Positions 1-9,156 of a stretch of DNA of 64,000 nucleotides are shown here, one piece after another. A program made the translations under genes and the position numbers. Numbering within the stretch: the first letter of the stretch is position 1; the number at the start of each line of letters is the position of its first letter. Origin of the DNA: Lysobacter sp. Root916 (GTDB lineage Bacteria > Pseudomonadota > Gammaproteobacteria > Xanthomonadales > Xanthomonadaceae). Location: positions 190,327 through 254,326 of the forward strand of contig NZ_LMJF01000013.1 of the NCBI RefSeq assembly GCF_001429785.1, read 5' to 3'. Under the pieces are notes generated by a model. That model was not told the DNA's origin. It saw only the letters and a list, made by a program, of their open reading frames with translations, and did not search any database.

Positions 1-24
1 GCTTGCGGGAGACGTTCTTGATCT

Positions 25-158
25 TCCCTTCTCCCGCTTGCGGGAGAAGGTGCCCGCAGGGCGGATGAGGGCGCGCGGCGGGGTTCAAGCAACGCACTCG
101 CGCCGGGCCCTCACCCCAACCCCTCTCCCGCGGGCGGGAGAGGGGCTAATGGCCACGG
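25..158. repeat. REP-like composite inverted repeat
   Basis: Two inverted, imperfect copies of a CTCTCCCGC/GCGGGAGA hairpin unit face each other. The left copy (about 25-75) continues into GGTGCCCGCAGGGCGGATGA. The right copy (about 108-158) carries CCCTCACCCCAACCCC followed by CTCTCCCGCGGGCGGGAGAG. A third, single copy lies at about 41274-41318. Each unit folds into a GC-rich hairpin. This kind of dispersed palindromic element is typical of Xanthomonadaceae intergenic regions. It is non-coding; apparent reading frames through it are not genes. Confidence 0.75.
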
Positions 159-214
159 TCCCCCTTAAACCCCCGCTCTTTTGGCCCCAGCGGCCCCGAT
201 CGCGTAGACTGCGC

Positions 215-430
215 GCGCTTCGAGGTGACCCCCGGCATCCGCCGTCAGGGTTGAAACGGGAAGCCGGTGACGCCCCAGCGCTACGACAGCGCGATCGGGC
301 CAGCCCGGCACTGCCCCCGCAACGGTAAGCGAGTCGACCGCGGCAACCGCCACTGTGCTCAGCACGGGAAGGCACCGCGCACGGGACCCCGGTCCCGGCT
401 CGCGAGTCCGGAGACCGGCCCCGACGCGCG
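215..430 (+). promoter_or_regulatory. Cobalamin (vitamin B12) riboswitch
   Basis: The leader of btuB contains the conserved cobalamin-riboswitch blocks in the correct order: GAAACGGGAAGCCGGTG at 253-269, CACTGCCCCCGCAACGG with GTAAGCGAG around 309-333, GCCACTGTG at 349-357, GGGAAGG at 366-372 and the B12 box AGTCCGGAGACCGGCC at 405-420. The family binds adenosylcobalamin or related cobalamins and lowers expression of the downstream transport gene, usually through its own terminator or by masking the ribosome site. The gap of about 140 bases to the btuB start leaves room for an expression platform, but I could not identify its mechanism with certainty. Confidence 0.95.
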
Positions 431-562
431 ACTGGTTGCGATGCGGAGGGCGTCGCGGCGGCGACCGTCGGCGCGTTCAGCGCCCGCATTCGCGGCCCCT
501 CTCTCCTCGCGACTCCCTCGATCGACGGCGCGGCTCCACCGCCGCGCCCCTGGAGTTTGCTC

Positions 563-2407
563 ATGCGTGTTCCCAAGCTGTCCCTGGCCATCGCCGCCGC
601 CCTCGCCCTGCCCGCTCTCGCGCAGGCGCAGCCGAACGACGACGCCACCGATCTGGACGATGTCGTCGTCACCGCGACCCGCACCGCGATCAGCGCCAAC
701 GACGCGCTGTCGCCGGTCGAAGTGATCACCCACGACGACATCGCGCGCAGCCAGGCGCGCTCGCTGCCCGACCTGCTGCGCGGCCGTGCCGGCCTCTCGA
801 TCGGCAACCAGGGCGGCCGGGGCAAGCTGACCACGCTGTCGCTGCGCGGCAGCGAGACCGACCACGTGCTGGTCCTGGTCGACGGCATCCGCATCGGCTC
901 GGCGACCTCCGGCCTGGCTTCGTTCCAGGACCTGCCGGTCGCCCTGATCGACCGCATCGAAATCGTGCGCGGCCCGCGCTCCAGCCTGTACGGCGCCGAC
1001 GCGATCGGCGGCGTGATCCAGATCTTCACCCGCCGCGACCGCGACGCCGTCGCCCCGCGCGCCAGCGTCACCGTTGGCAGCCACGGCGGCCGCGAAGCCA
1101 GCGCCGGCATCGGCGGCCGCGTCGGCCGCGGCTGGTTCGGCGCCGACGCCGCCTACCAGCGCACCGACGGCATCAATGCCTGCGACGGCTCCAGCACCCT
1201 GTTCGCCGGCTGCTTCACCGAAGAGCCCGACCGCGACGGCTACCGCAACCGCTCGCTGTCGCTGCGCGGTGGCTTCGATGCCACCGACACCCTGAGCTTC
1301 GAAGGCCATGTGCTGCGCGCCGAAGGCGAGAACGAGTACGACGGCAGCTTCGTCAACTACTCCGAGATCGTGCAGCAGGTGGTCGGCGCCAAGGGCACCT
1401 GGCGTCCTTCCGAGAACCTGCGCCTGCAGGTCAGCGCCGGCCGCAACCGCGACGAGTCCGACAACTTCCTCGGCAACGTGCCCAACGGTTACTTCGCCAC
1501 CAACCGCGACAGCTTCACCGTGCAGACCGACTACGGCGTCGGCGAAGGCCAGCTGCTGAGCGTGGGCTTCGACTGGCTGCGCGACCATGCCGACAGCGAC
1601 ACCGCCTACGACAAGAACGAGCGCGATAACCGCGCCGGCTTCGTCCAGTACCAGGGCCGCTTCGGCGCCCAGTCGATCGAGGCCAGCCTGCGCCGCGACG
1701 ACAACGACCAGTTCGGCGGCCACACCACCGGCAGCATCGCCTGGGGCCTGGGCTTCGCCGAACACTGGCGTCTGACCGCGGGCTACGGCACCGCGTTCAA
1801 AGCCCCGACCTTCAACGAGCTCTACTACCCGTTCTTCGGCAACCCGGCGCTGCGCCCGGAAGAATCCAAGACCTGGGAACTGGGCTTGGCCTATCGCGGC
1901 GAGCGCTTCAACGCGCGCATCGACGGTTTCAGCACCCAGGTCGACGACCTGATCGCCTACGACGCCGCGATCTTCCTGCCCAACAACATCGAACGCGCGC
2001 GTGTGCGCGGCGCCGAGATCGGCATCGACACTACCTTCGCCGATTGGACCGTGGCCGCCAGCGCCAGCTTCCTCGACAGCGAGAACCGGGTCGGCTTCTA
2101 CGCCGGCAACGATCTGCCGCGTCGCGCCAAGCGCAGCGCGCGCGTCGACATCGACCGCGCCTTCGGCGACTTCCGCTTCGGCGTCACCGCAGTCGGTTCC
2201 AGCGCGCGTTACGACGACGTCGCCAATACCCGCCGGGTCGGCGGCTACGGCACCCTGGACCTGCGCGCCGAATACGCGCTCACCCCGGCCTGGTCGCTGC
2301 AGGCGCGCGTGGCCAATGTCTTCGACCGCGACTACGAGACCATCTCGTTCTACAACCAGCCCGGTCGCGAGTGGTTCCTGACCTTGCGTTACGCGCCGGC
2401 CCGCTGA
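563..2407 (+). CDS. btuB: TonB-dependent vitamin B12 receptor BtuB
   Basis: Outer-membrane cobalamin receptor of 614 residues, the usual family length. Residues 1-22 form a signal peptide ending ALAQA. A TonB box (DDVVVTAT, about 32-39) and a plug domain with LPDLLRGRAGLSI and VRGPRSSLYGADAIGG follow, then a 22-strand-type barrel finishing in an aromatic-rich C-terminus. Uptake is energised by TonB-ExbBD from the inner membrane. I chose the ATG at 563 because GGAG at 552-555 sits 7 bases upstream; an in-frame TTG at 557 is less likely. The cobalamin riboswitch upstream independently supports B12 as the substrate. No cobalamin synthesis genes occur in the window, so the gene probably serves scavenging. 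It is followed by a strong terminator. Confidence 0.95.
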   Translation: MRVPKLSLAIAAALALPALAQAQPNDDATDLDDVVVTATRTAISANDALSPVEVITHDDIARSQARSLPDLLRGRAGLSIGNQGGRGKLTTLSLRGSETDHVLVLVDGIRIGSATSGLASFQDLPVALIDRIEIVRGPRSSLYGADAIGGVIQIFTRRDRDAVAPRASVTVGSHGGREASAGIGGRVGRGWFGADAAYQRTDGINACDGSSTLFAGCFTEEPDRDGYRNRSLSLRGGFDATDTLSFEGHVLRAEGENEYDGSFVNYSEIVQQVVGAKGTWRPSENLRLQVSAGRNRDESDNFLGNVPNGYFATNRDSFTVQTDYGVGEGQLLSVGFDWLRDHADSDTAYDKNERDNRAGFVQYQGRFGAQSIEASLRRDDNDQFGGHTTGSIAWGLGFAEHWRLTAGYGTAFKAPTFNELYYPFFGNPALRPEESKTWELGLAYRGERFNARIDGFSTQVDDLIAYDAAIFLPNNIERARVRGAEIGIDTTFADWTVAASASFLDSENRVGFYAGNDLPRRAKRSARVDIDRAFGDFRFGVTAVGSSARYDDVANTRRVGGYGTLDLRAEYALTPAWSLQARVANVFDRDYETISFYNQPGREWFLTLRYAPAR

Positions 2408-2431
2408 GCCGGACGCGCGTCCAAGCCCTCG

Positions 2432-2459
2432 AAAGCCCGGTTCCGCCGGGCTTTCTTTT
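2432..2459 (+). terminator. Rho-independent terminator after btuB
   Basis: A perfect 9-bp stem AAAGCCCGG / CCGGGCTTT (2432-2440 with 2446-2454), a 5-base loop and a T-rich tail TTCTTTTG-like run follow the btuB stop by 24 bases. Confidence 0.92.
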
Positions 2460-2460
2460 G

Positions 2461-2735
2461 CAGCGAGCCGGGCGGTGGACGGGCTCGCGTCTGCCGCGGC
2501 GCTGCGAGGCTACGGACCGTCCGACCCGGCGCGCCGTACCGTGCCCAAACCCTCACGGATCCACTAATTAAGTGACATTACTGAGCGCTCCGATCGGGTG
2601 CGGATCGGGCGCGCCCCCTGCGAAGGTCCAATCGGATCCCCGGTCGGAGGGCGTACGATAGCCGCAGCGGACCGGCGCCATGCCACGCATCGGCGCACCC
2701 AGCTCCGCCCACTCACCGCAGCGGCAGACAGCCTC
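2461..2735. other. Non-coding gap between btuB and kinase gene
   Basis: I see no gene here. A short patch around 2560-2585 (CACTAATTAAGTGACATTACT) is strikingly AT-rich for this genome. A TACGAT hexamer near 2655 could be a -10 element for the downstream kinase gene, but I found no convincing -35 partner. Reading frames that extend the kinase upstream to 2598 lack a ribosome-binding site and family resemblance. Confidence 0.4.
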
Positions 2736-5705
2736 ATGAGCGACGTCAGCGCACGCGCCCTGGACTTGTTCGACGACTATATCGAGATGCCTCCGGCGCA
2801 GCGCGAACGCGCGCTCGCGGAGCTGTCCACGCGCGACCCCGAGCTGTATCGCGCGCTGCAGGCCCTGCTGGATTCCGATGCGAATGCCGACAGCAGCCTG
2901 CTGGACCGTTCGCCGGCGGCGCTGGTGGAGCAGCGGCGCGCCCGCGAAAGTCGCGATCAAGCCGATGCCGGACCCGATCCTCGCCTCGGCACTCGCCTGG
3001 GGCCCTGGCGCATCGAGCGCCTGATCGCGCGCGGCGGCATGGGCAGCGTGTACGAAGCTCAGCGCGACGACGGCCAATATCGGCAGCGGGTCGCGCTCAA
3101 ATGCATCCTCGCCGAGCTGGCGACGCCGGCGCTGATCGCGGCCTTCCGCGACGAACGCAATGTGCTGGCGCGCCTCGACCACCCGGGCATCGCCGCGCTG
3201 ATCGACGCCGGCGTGGACGACACCGGTCATCCCTGGTTCGCGATGCGTTACGTCGAAGGCATCGCCATCGACACCTGGTGCGACCGCCATCGCGCCAGCG
3301 TGCGGCAGCGCGTCGACCTGTTGATCCAGGCCTGCGAAGCGCTGGGCTATGCCCACGCCCAGGGCGTACTGCACCGCGACATCAAGCCATCCAATCTGCT
3401 GGTCGACGCCGACGGGCGCGTGCAGCTGGTCGACTTCGGCATCGCCTCCACCTTCGTCGCGTTTGCCGGCGCGGACCGCGAGCAGCTCGCGCTGTCGCGC
3501 GAATACGCCGCCCCCGAGGCGCGCGACCACGGCGCCACCGCCCCGGCCACCGACCTGTACGCATTGGGCGTGCTGAGCTACCGCTTGCTGTGCGGGCAAT
3601 GGCCGACACCGCTGCACGCGCTGCGCGATCTGATGGACGATGCCGGTCCCGGCGAGGCGCTGCCGATGGATCGACTGCTCGATGACGCCGCGCCCGCCGT
3701 CGCCGAGCAACGCGGCGTCGCGAACCTGACCGCGCTCAAGCGCCTGCTCGCGGGCGACCTGTCGGCGCTGGTGCGCAAGGCCGTGGCCCTGCGCCCGCAG
3801 GACCGCTACGCCAGCATCAACGAATACGCCGAGGACCTGCGGCGTTGGCGCGAGCACCGGCCCTTGGCGATACGCGGCGACGATCTGCTGTACCGGGCCC
3901 GTAAGTTCGCGCGCCGCCACCGTCTGGCCGTCGGCGTAGCCGCCGCCGTGGCGGTCGCAGGCGCGGTGGGCGCCGGCCTGGCCCTGCGCCAACACCGCAT
4001 CGCGGTACGCGAAACCCAGGCCACCGCCGCCGTGAGTCGCCTGTTCGCGTCCACCCTGGGCATGGCCACGCTGTCGGGGCTGGGCAGTGCGCCGTTCTCG
4101 TCGAAAGCGCTGCTGGACAAGACCGAGCGCGAGCTGCGTGGGCTGCCCTTGGACGAACATCCGTTGCTGCATGCGCGCAGCCTCGCGACCTTGGCGCGCA
4201 GCTACGCCGTGCTCGGCGACTATCGCCACGCCCAGCGCCTGGCCGACCAGGCCCAGGTGGCGCTGGGCGACGCGCGCGACGACGAGGGCTCCATCGGGGC
4301 CACGCGACTGGCGATGCTCAACAGCCGTGGCCGCTACGCCGAGGCCGAGAAATTGGCCCGCGCCCAATTGGAGAGGATCGGCGACAGCGACGATGCGAAC
4401 GCGCAGTCGATGCGGCTGAGCTTCGGCGCCGAGCTGGCGAAGGCGCAATGGGGACAGGCGGACACCCTCGGCGCGGTCCGGACCATGGACGAGCTGGTGG
4501 ACCAGGCGCAAAGACTATCTCGCGACCATGAAGAAGTCCGCGCAGAGCTTCTGCTTGTGCGTGCGAACTTTCTGCACCGCATGCTGCGTTTCGAAGACGC
4601 CGAGGCAGACGCCATCAAAGCCGAGGCGCTGGCGCGGCCGCGCAATCCGATACTCGCCGACGATGCGCTGGATCTGCTGGTAACCATTCTCGGCCGCCGA
4701 GGCAAGCCCGATGTACTGAAGCGAGCGCAAGAATTGGCCGCGAACCGTCGCCGCAACCTGGGCCCGAGTCATCCCAAGACGGCGGAGGCCGTGCTCGGCT
4801 TGGCCTGGGCGCAATACCCTCACCAGGTGCAGGAAGATATCGAGGGTGCGTTGACGCAACTGGAAGCAAGCCACGGGCGAGATAGTCCGACCTTCGCCAT
4901 GGCTTTGGGTGGTATATCTTGGGCGATCGCACGCGACGATAAAGACAACGTGCGCCTGCTGCGCGAAGCACTAAGCACTCTGCAACGCACCGCGGGCCCG
5001 CAGGCCGAGCAGACTATCGCGCTCAAAGGAAACCTTGGCGCGGCCCTGATCAGTCTGTCCGGCGTCCAGCGCACTCCGCGCGACGTCGCCGAAGGTATCG
5101 AGCTTTTGCGACAGACCATTGAGGAGAAGCGTCGGTCGGGCATTGCCGCGCCGTACGAGCGGAGCCTGCTGGTTTCCACCATTCTGGCCGACGGCGATAT
5201 TTCGCGCCTGGCCGAGGCCCAGCGTCAGGTCGACGAAAGCCTGCGCGAGGCTGAGCGCTACTACGGCGGGCCTCACGATCTCCTATTGCAGGACTTGAGC
5301 CAACTGGGGGACCAACTGCTATACGTGCGCGGAGAGCGCGAGCAAGCGGATCGTCGTTTCGCGCAGCGCATCGAAGACAACCGCGCCTTCCTGGACAGGA
5401 AACTCCTCGAACGCACCAGTGAGGATTACTTGCGCGCCCACTTTCTTAATCGAGCCTTGGTCTTTCGGGCGCTACACGCGCATGAAACCTGCCGAAGAAT
5501 AGATGCCGCGGCACATTTGGATCGTGCCTTGCGTTTTGACGAGCGCGTACTGGATCGCGACGATCCCATCACACTGACGGTTCGCGGTTACCGCGATAGC
5601 CTGCGAGACCAGGGGTTGATGCTGGATACGACGAACGCTTTGTGGCTATCGAAGTCGGAGACCGAAGCCGTGAATCGGCGTGCGCGTGCCTGCAACAAGG
5701 GGTAA
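2736..5705 (+). CDS. Membrane-anchored Ser/Thr protein kinase with C-terminal helical repeats
   Basis: Hanks-type kinase of 989 residues. The kinase domain spans about 90-370 and is complete: glycine loop ARGGMGSVYEA (98-108), Lys122 in VALK, catalytic HRDIKPSN (213-220), DFG (233-235) and AAPE (258-261). A single membrane segment lies at about 396-416, so the kinase is cytoplasmic. The remaining ~570 residues are predicted to be periplasmic and are alpha-helical, with a TPR-like pattern (for example the YAVLGDYRHAQRLADQAQ stretch). An N-terminal helical segment (1-60) resembles that of other Xanthomonadales and Myxococcus-type kinases. I chose ATG 2736 over upstream GTG 2598, which reads through repeat-poor non-coding DNA. 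The signal and substrates are unknown. It stands alone, with no cognate phosphatase next to it. Confidence 0.9.
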   Translation: MSDVSARALDLFDDYIEMPPAQRERALAELSTRDPELYRALQALLDSDANADSSLLDRSPAALVEQRRARESRDQADAGPDPRLGTRLGPWRIERLIARGGMGSVYEAQRDDGQYRQRVALKCILAELATPALIAAFRDERNVLARLDHPGIAALIDAGVDDTGHPWFAMRYVEGIAIDTWCDRHRASVRQRVDLLIQACEALGYAHAQGVLHRDIKPSNLLVDADGRVQLVDFGIASTFVAFAGADREQLALSREYAAPEARDHGATAPATDLYALGVLSYRLLCGQWPTPLHALRDLMDDAGPGEALPMDRLLDDAAPAVAEQRGVANLTALKRLLAGDLSALVRKAVALRPQDRYASINEYAEDLRRWREHRPLAIRGDDLLYRARKFARRHRLAVGVAAAVAVAGAVGAGLALRQHRIAVRETQATAAVSRLFASTLGMATLSGLGSAPFSSKALLDKTERELRGLPLDEHPLLHARSLATLARSYAVLGDYRHAQRLADQAQVALGDARDDEGSIGATRLAMLNSRGRYAEAEKLARAQLERIGDSDDANAQSMRLSFGAELAKAQWGQADTLGAVRTMDELVDQAQRLSRDHEEVRAELLLVRANFLHRMLRFEDAEADAIKAEALARPRNPILADDALDLLVTILGRRGKPDVLKRAQELAANRRRNLGPSHPKTAEAVLGLAWAQYPHQVQEDIEGALTQLEASHGRDSPTFAMALGGISWAIARDDKDNVRLLREALSTLQRTAGPQAEQTIALKGNLGAALISLSGVQRTPRDVAEGIELLRQTIEEKRRSGIAAPYERSLLVSTILADGDISRLAEAQRQVDESLREAERYYGGPHDLLLQDLSQLGDQLLYVRGEREQADRRFAQRIEDNRAFLDRKLLERTSEDYLRAHFLNRALVFRALHAHETCRRIDAAAHLDRALRFDERVLDRDDPITLTVRGYRDSLRDQGLMLDTTNALWLSKSETEAVNRRARACNKG

Positions 5706-5895
5706 AGCGATGATCTCGCACCCAGTGGCTGCCGGCATATTCGCCGCTCGAGCTGGTCGGTGATCGCGAACCAACGCAGCCATTTCCGGTTGGAAACCGC
5801 GTCACGTTGCGTTCCCATGCTCGCTCGAATTTAACCGATATTGACGGCGGGCCGATCGGCCAAGATGATCCGCTCAACTCTCACGCAGATCGCGC

Positions 5896-6099
5896 ATGAG
5901 CAAGACCGGATTGGCCCTGGCCGCACTCTATCTCGCCCTCATCGCGATCTGCCTCGGCTTCGCTTTCGGCGGCAACGGCGATCCCAAGGGCCGGTTCGTA
6001 TTCCTGCAGTTGCCCATTGCGCCGCGGTTGGCGCTGTTGCAGGCGCTCGGCCTGTCCGCATTAGCGTACGGCCTGCGCGCGCGGACGCCGTCGCGATGA
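5896..6099 (+). CDS. Small two-helix membrane protein, unknown function
   Basis: A 67-residue hydrophobic protein with two predicted membrane helices (about 5-25 and 41-58) joined by a Gly/Lys loop (GGNGDPKGRF). Its stop overlaps the start of the DUF3592 gene (ATGA), which indicates translational coupling and argues that it is a real gene. I do not recognise the family. It probably works with, or is simply co-expressed with, the downstream membrane protein. Confidence 0.65.
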   Translation: MSKTGLALAALYLALIAICLGFAFGGNGDPKGRFVFLQLPIAPRLALLQALGLSALAYGLRARTPSR

Positions 6100-6542
6100 G
6101 CGGATCCGACCTGGGGCCGGCCTTGCTGCTGCTGATCGTGCTGGGCCTGGTCGCGTGGCAGGCGCGCGCGCTGCTGCTGGCGAAGGCCTCGGCCGGCTGG
6201 CCGCGTACGCGCGGCCGGGTGCTGAGCGCCTATCTCGACGAAACCCAGCCGGACGAGGATGGCGACGTCACCCATTCGGCGCATGTGCGCTACCGCTATC
6301 AGGTGGGCCGGCATCACTACACCTCGACCCGACTGAGCTATCGGCCCACGCGTTACCTGGGTTTTTCCGATGCCGCCGAACTGCTAGACGGCATCGTCCA
6401 GGGCCGCGAAGTCGAGGTCAGCTACGATCCGCAACGCCCGCAGCGCGCGGTGCTGGTGCCCGGCAGCTCCACCGCCAATCTGGTGCACCTGCTCCTGGCG
6501 GTGCTGCTGTCGCTGTGGCCGCTGTACTACCTGGTCACCTGA
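6096..6542 (+). CDS. DUF3592 domain membrane protein
   Basis: A 148-residue protein with an N-terminal membrane helix (about 5-25) and a C-terminal one (about 127-146) around a soluble beta-rich domain. The signature of DUF3592 is visible: GWPRTRGRVLSAYLDE, then VRYRYQVGRHHYTSTRLSY and the ending VEVSYDPQRPQRAVLVPG. The family is common in proteobacteria and has no established function. I chose the start at 6096 because it forms an ATGA overlap with the preceding small gene; the long upstream extension in this frame is a shadow of that gene. Confidence 0.85.
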   Translation: MSGSDLGPALLLLIVLGLVAWQARALLLAKASAGWPRTRGRVLSAYLDETQPDEDGDVTHSAHVRYRYQVGRHHYTSTRLSYRPTRYLGFSDAAELLDGIVQGREVEVSYDPQRPQRAVLVPGSSTANLVHLLLAVLLSLWPLYYLVT

Positions 6543-6573
6543 TCGCCGCCTGCCCCCTGTCTCGGAGTCGATC

Positions 6574-6957
6574 GTGCTCGAATTCCTGTTCCAACTGATC
6601 GGCGAAGTGGTCCTGCAAGGGGTGCTGGAACTGCTGGTGGACCTGGGCCTGGAACCGTTCCGCCGGAAGCGCAAGTCGCCGCCTTACAACCCCTGGTTCA
6701 CCGCGATCGCTTACGCCTGCCTGGGCGCGCTGGCCGGTGGCGTCAGCCTGTGGCTGCTGCCGGAACTGCTGGTGCGGGACGAAAGCTGGCGAGTGGTCAA
6801 CCTGATCGCGACGCCGATACTGGCCGGGTTCGCGATGGCCGCATTGGGCGTTTGGCGGGTCAAGCGCGGGCACGTGCAGGTGAGCATCGAGCGCTTCTCC
6901 TACGCCTACCTGTTCGCGCTGTGCCTGGCCTTGGTGCGGTTCCACTTCGCCGGCTAG
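6574..6957 (+). CDS. Small polytopic membrane protein, unknown function
   Basis: A 127-residue protein starting at GTG 6574, with a GGAG-like site (CGGAG, 6562-6566) in front. It has an amphipathic N-terminal helix, a basic segment (PFRRKRKSPPY) and three predicted membrane helices (about 44-65, 75-95 and 108-124). It lies 31 bases after the DUF3592 gene and probably ends the same small operon. I do not recognise a family. Confidence 0.7.
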   Translation: MLEFLFQLIGEVVLQGVLELLVDLGLEPFRRKRKSPPYNPWFTAIAYACLGALAGGVSLWLLPELLVRDESWRVVNLIATPILAGFAMAALGVWRVKRGHVQVSIERFSYAYLFALCLALVRFHFAG

Positions 6958-6966
6958 GCCCGGCCC

Positions 6967-7905
6967 TCAAGCCGCGACGATCACCGCCCGCCGCAAATAG
7001 GCCTGGGCCGCCTCGCGGTCGCGCGCGACTTCCTCGCTCAGCCACTCGCGGAACCTGGCGATCTTGCCGCTGCGCTGGCGCGCGCTCGGGTAGGTGAGCC
7101 AGAACGCGCGCCCGTCGCCGGCGACGAAATCGTGCGCGGGCGCCAGGCGTCCGGATTCGAGTTCGCCGCGGAACAGGATGGGCGAGCCGATCGCGATGCC
7201 GTGGCCGGCGACCGCGGCGGCGACGTCCAGGTGCTCGGCCGACAGATGGGTACCGAAGCCGCCCGGCGGCGCGGCGTCGGCGTGGCCCTGGGCGCGATAC
7301 CACAGCGCCCACCAGTCCGGCCGGCCCAGCAAGGGCACGCTCAAGGGCCGTCGCGGATCGCCGAGTTCGGCCGCGGCCGCGCGCAGGGCTGGCGCGCACA
7401 AGGGCATGAAGATCGCCGGAAACAGTTCCATCGCCTGCATCCCGGGCCACACGCCGTGGCCGTTGCGGATGGCGAGATCGTAGCGGCCCACGCCCAGGTC
7501 CTGGGCCTCGACCGACAGATCCAGTTCCAATGCGATCTGCGGATGCCGCGCGCGGAAGCGTCCCAGCTTGGGCGTGAGCCAACTGGTGCCCAGCGTCGGC
7601 AAGGTGGTCAGCGACAAACGCGATTCGTCGATGTCGACCGCGCGCACGAAGCTCGCGCGCAATGCGGCAAAGGCGGCGATGGCCTCGCGCGCGACCAGCT
7701 CGCCCGACTCGGTCAGCTCGACCCGGTGCGGGTGGCGCCGGAACAGGGCCACGCCGATCTGCTCCTCGAGCCGGCGTACGTGGTAGCTGACCGAGGCCGC
7801 CGTGGTGTCCAGCTCCTGCGCGGCCTTGGCGAAACTGCCCAATCGGGCCGCCGATTCGAAGGCCCGGATCGCGGACAAGGAGGGGAATCGCGGCGACTGG
7901 ACCAT
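6967..7905 (-). CDS. LysR-family transcriptional regulator (GcvA/AmpR-like)
   Basis: LTTR of 312 residues. The N-terminal winged helix-turn-helix is clear (LSAIRAFESAARLGSFAKAA, then ELDTTAASVSYHVRRLEEQIG and LFRRHPHRVELTESG). The effector domain follows from about residue 90 and carries the GcvA-type pattern LPTLGTSWLTPKLGRFRARHP. The gene is divergent from the Tat-exported DUF1579-like protein at 8006 with 100 bases between starts. LTTRs often regulate the divergent neighbour, so that gene is the first candidate target; this is inference. The effector is unknown. Confidence 0.92.
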   Translation of the reverse strand: MVQSPRFPSLSAIRAFESAARLGSFAKAAQELDTTAASVSYHVRRLEEQIGVALFRRHPHRVELTESGELVAREAIAAFAALRASFVRAVDIDESRLSLTTLPTLGTSWLTPKLGRFRARHPQIALELDLSVEAQDLGVGRYDLAIRNGHGVWPGMQAMELFPAIFMPLCAPALRAAAAELGDPRRPLSVPLLGRPDWWALWYRAQGHADAAPPGGFGTHLSAEHLDVAAAVAGHGIAIGSPILFRGELESGRLAPAHDFVAGDGRAFWLTYPSARQRSGKIARFREWLSEEVARDREAAQAYLRRAVIVAA

Positions 7906-8005
7906 AAGTGTGACTTAGCCTGCGGCCCGGAATTCGTGTCGTCAACCGCGGCGGCGGCACGCATCCTGGGCGCCGCAACCTCCGCCACCGCCACAGGGAC
8001 TGCGC

Positions 8006-9145
8006 ATGACCTCCTTCCCCATCCAGCCCGGATCCGCATCGTCGCGGGTCGATGCGGACGCCACCGATTCCCCGGCCTCGCCGGGTCGGCGCGGCTTCGT
8101 GACCCGCACGGCCCTGGCCGGTGCCGCGGCCTTGGCCCTGCCCGCCTGGAGCTTCGCGAAAGCGCCCGCCACACCCGGCGCGCATGCGCGGGACTGGGCC
8201 TGGCTGCAGGGCAACTGGGACGTGCGCCATCGGCGTTTGAAGGAGCGCTTGGCGGGCAGCCAGGACTGGCAGGACTTCGCCGGCAAGAGCGCGTGCTGGG
8301 CGACCTTGGACGGCCTGGGCACCATCGACGACAACCTCGTCGAGTTGCCCGGCGATCCCTACCGCGGCCTCGGCATCCGCGCCTACGACCGCGACTCGGG
8401 CCGGTGGTCGATCTGGTGGCTGGACGCGCGCAACCCGACCCACATCGATCCGCCGGTGCGCGGCGGCTTCATGGGCGACGGCGGCGAGTTCGTCGGCCAC
8501 GACACGCTGCGCGGCAAGCCGATCGTGATGCGCTTCCGCTGGCACGACATCCACGGCCGACAGCCGTGGTGGGAGCAGGCGTTCTCGCCCGACGGCGGCG
8601 CCAGTTGGGAAACCAATTGGCGCAACTATTTCACCCGCACCGCCGCGCGGCCCTCGCCGCTGGACAAGCTGGCCGACGCGCCGCGCGATTTCGATTTCCT
8701 GGTCGGCGATTGGCAAGTCAGCCACCGCCGCCTGCGCCAGCGCCTGGTCGGCAGCCAGGACTGGGACGAGTTCGGCGGCACCCTGCGCAATTGGCCGGTG
8801 CTGGGCGGCTACGGCAACGTCGGCGACAACGTCTTCGAGTTCCCGACCGGCACGGTGCGCGGCGTCGGCCTGCGTTCCTACGATGCGAAAAACAAGCAAT
8901 GGCTGAGCTGGTGGCTGGACGGCCGCACGCCGACCGCGATCGCGCCGCCCGTGCGCGGCGGCTTCGACGCGCAGGGCCTGGGCACTTTCATCGGCGACGA
9001 TAGTCTCGATGGCAAGCCGATCCGTACCCGCGTGTTGTGGTCGCGCATCACCGCGCGCTCTGCGCGCTGGGAGCAGGCATGCTCCAACGACGGTGGCGCC
9101 AATTGGGAAACCAATTGGATCAGCGATTTCGTGCGCAAGATCTAG
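8006..9145 (+). CDS. Tat-exported protein with tandemly duplicated DUF1579-like domain
   Basis: A 379-residue protein. The N-terminus has a twin-arginine-type signal (RRGFVTRTALAGAAALALP, about 29-47) ending near SFAKA. Two homologous halves of about 150 residues follow. WAWLQGNWDVRHRRLKERL...SQDWQDF in the first matches FDFLVGDWQVSHRRLRQRL...SQDWDEF in the second, and both continue with W-W-LD-R-PT-I-PPVRGGF and end WEQA-S-DGGA-WETNW. The pattern resembles the DUF1579/lipocalin-like secreted family, of unknown function. The duplication looks internal and fairly recent. The protein is probably periplasmic. It is divergent from the LysR gene and followed after 11 bases by a PD40 protein. Confidence 0.82.
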   Translation: MTSFPIQPGSASSRVDADATDSPASPGRRGFVTRTALAGAAALALPAWSFAKAPATPGAHARDWAWLQGNWDVRHRRLKERLAGSQDWQDFAGKSACWATLDGLGTIDDNLVELPGDPYRGLGIRAYDRDSGRWSIWWLDARNPTHIDPPVRGGFMGDGGEFVGHDTLRGKPIVMRFRWHDIHGRQPWWEQAFSPDGGASWETNWRNYFTRTAARPSPLDKLADAPRDFDFLVGDWQVSHRRLRQRLVGSQDWDEFGGTLRNWPVLGGYGNVGDNVFEFPTGTVRGVGLRSYDAKNKQWLSWWLDGRTPTAIAPPVRGGFDAQGLGTFIGDDSLDGKPIRTRVLWSRITARSARWEQACSNDGGANWETNWISDFVRKI

Positions 9146-9156
9146 GGGTGCGATCG

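Noticed and set aside
359-1765. Minus-strand frame opposite btuB
   Set aside because: Low-complexity Ala/Val/Gly composition, opposite a gene with clear signal peptide and TonB box.
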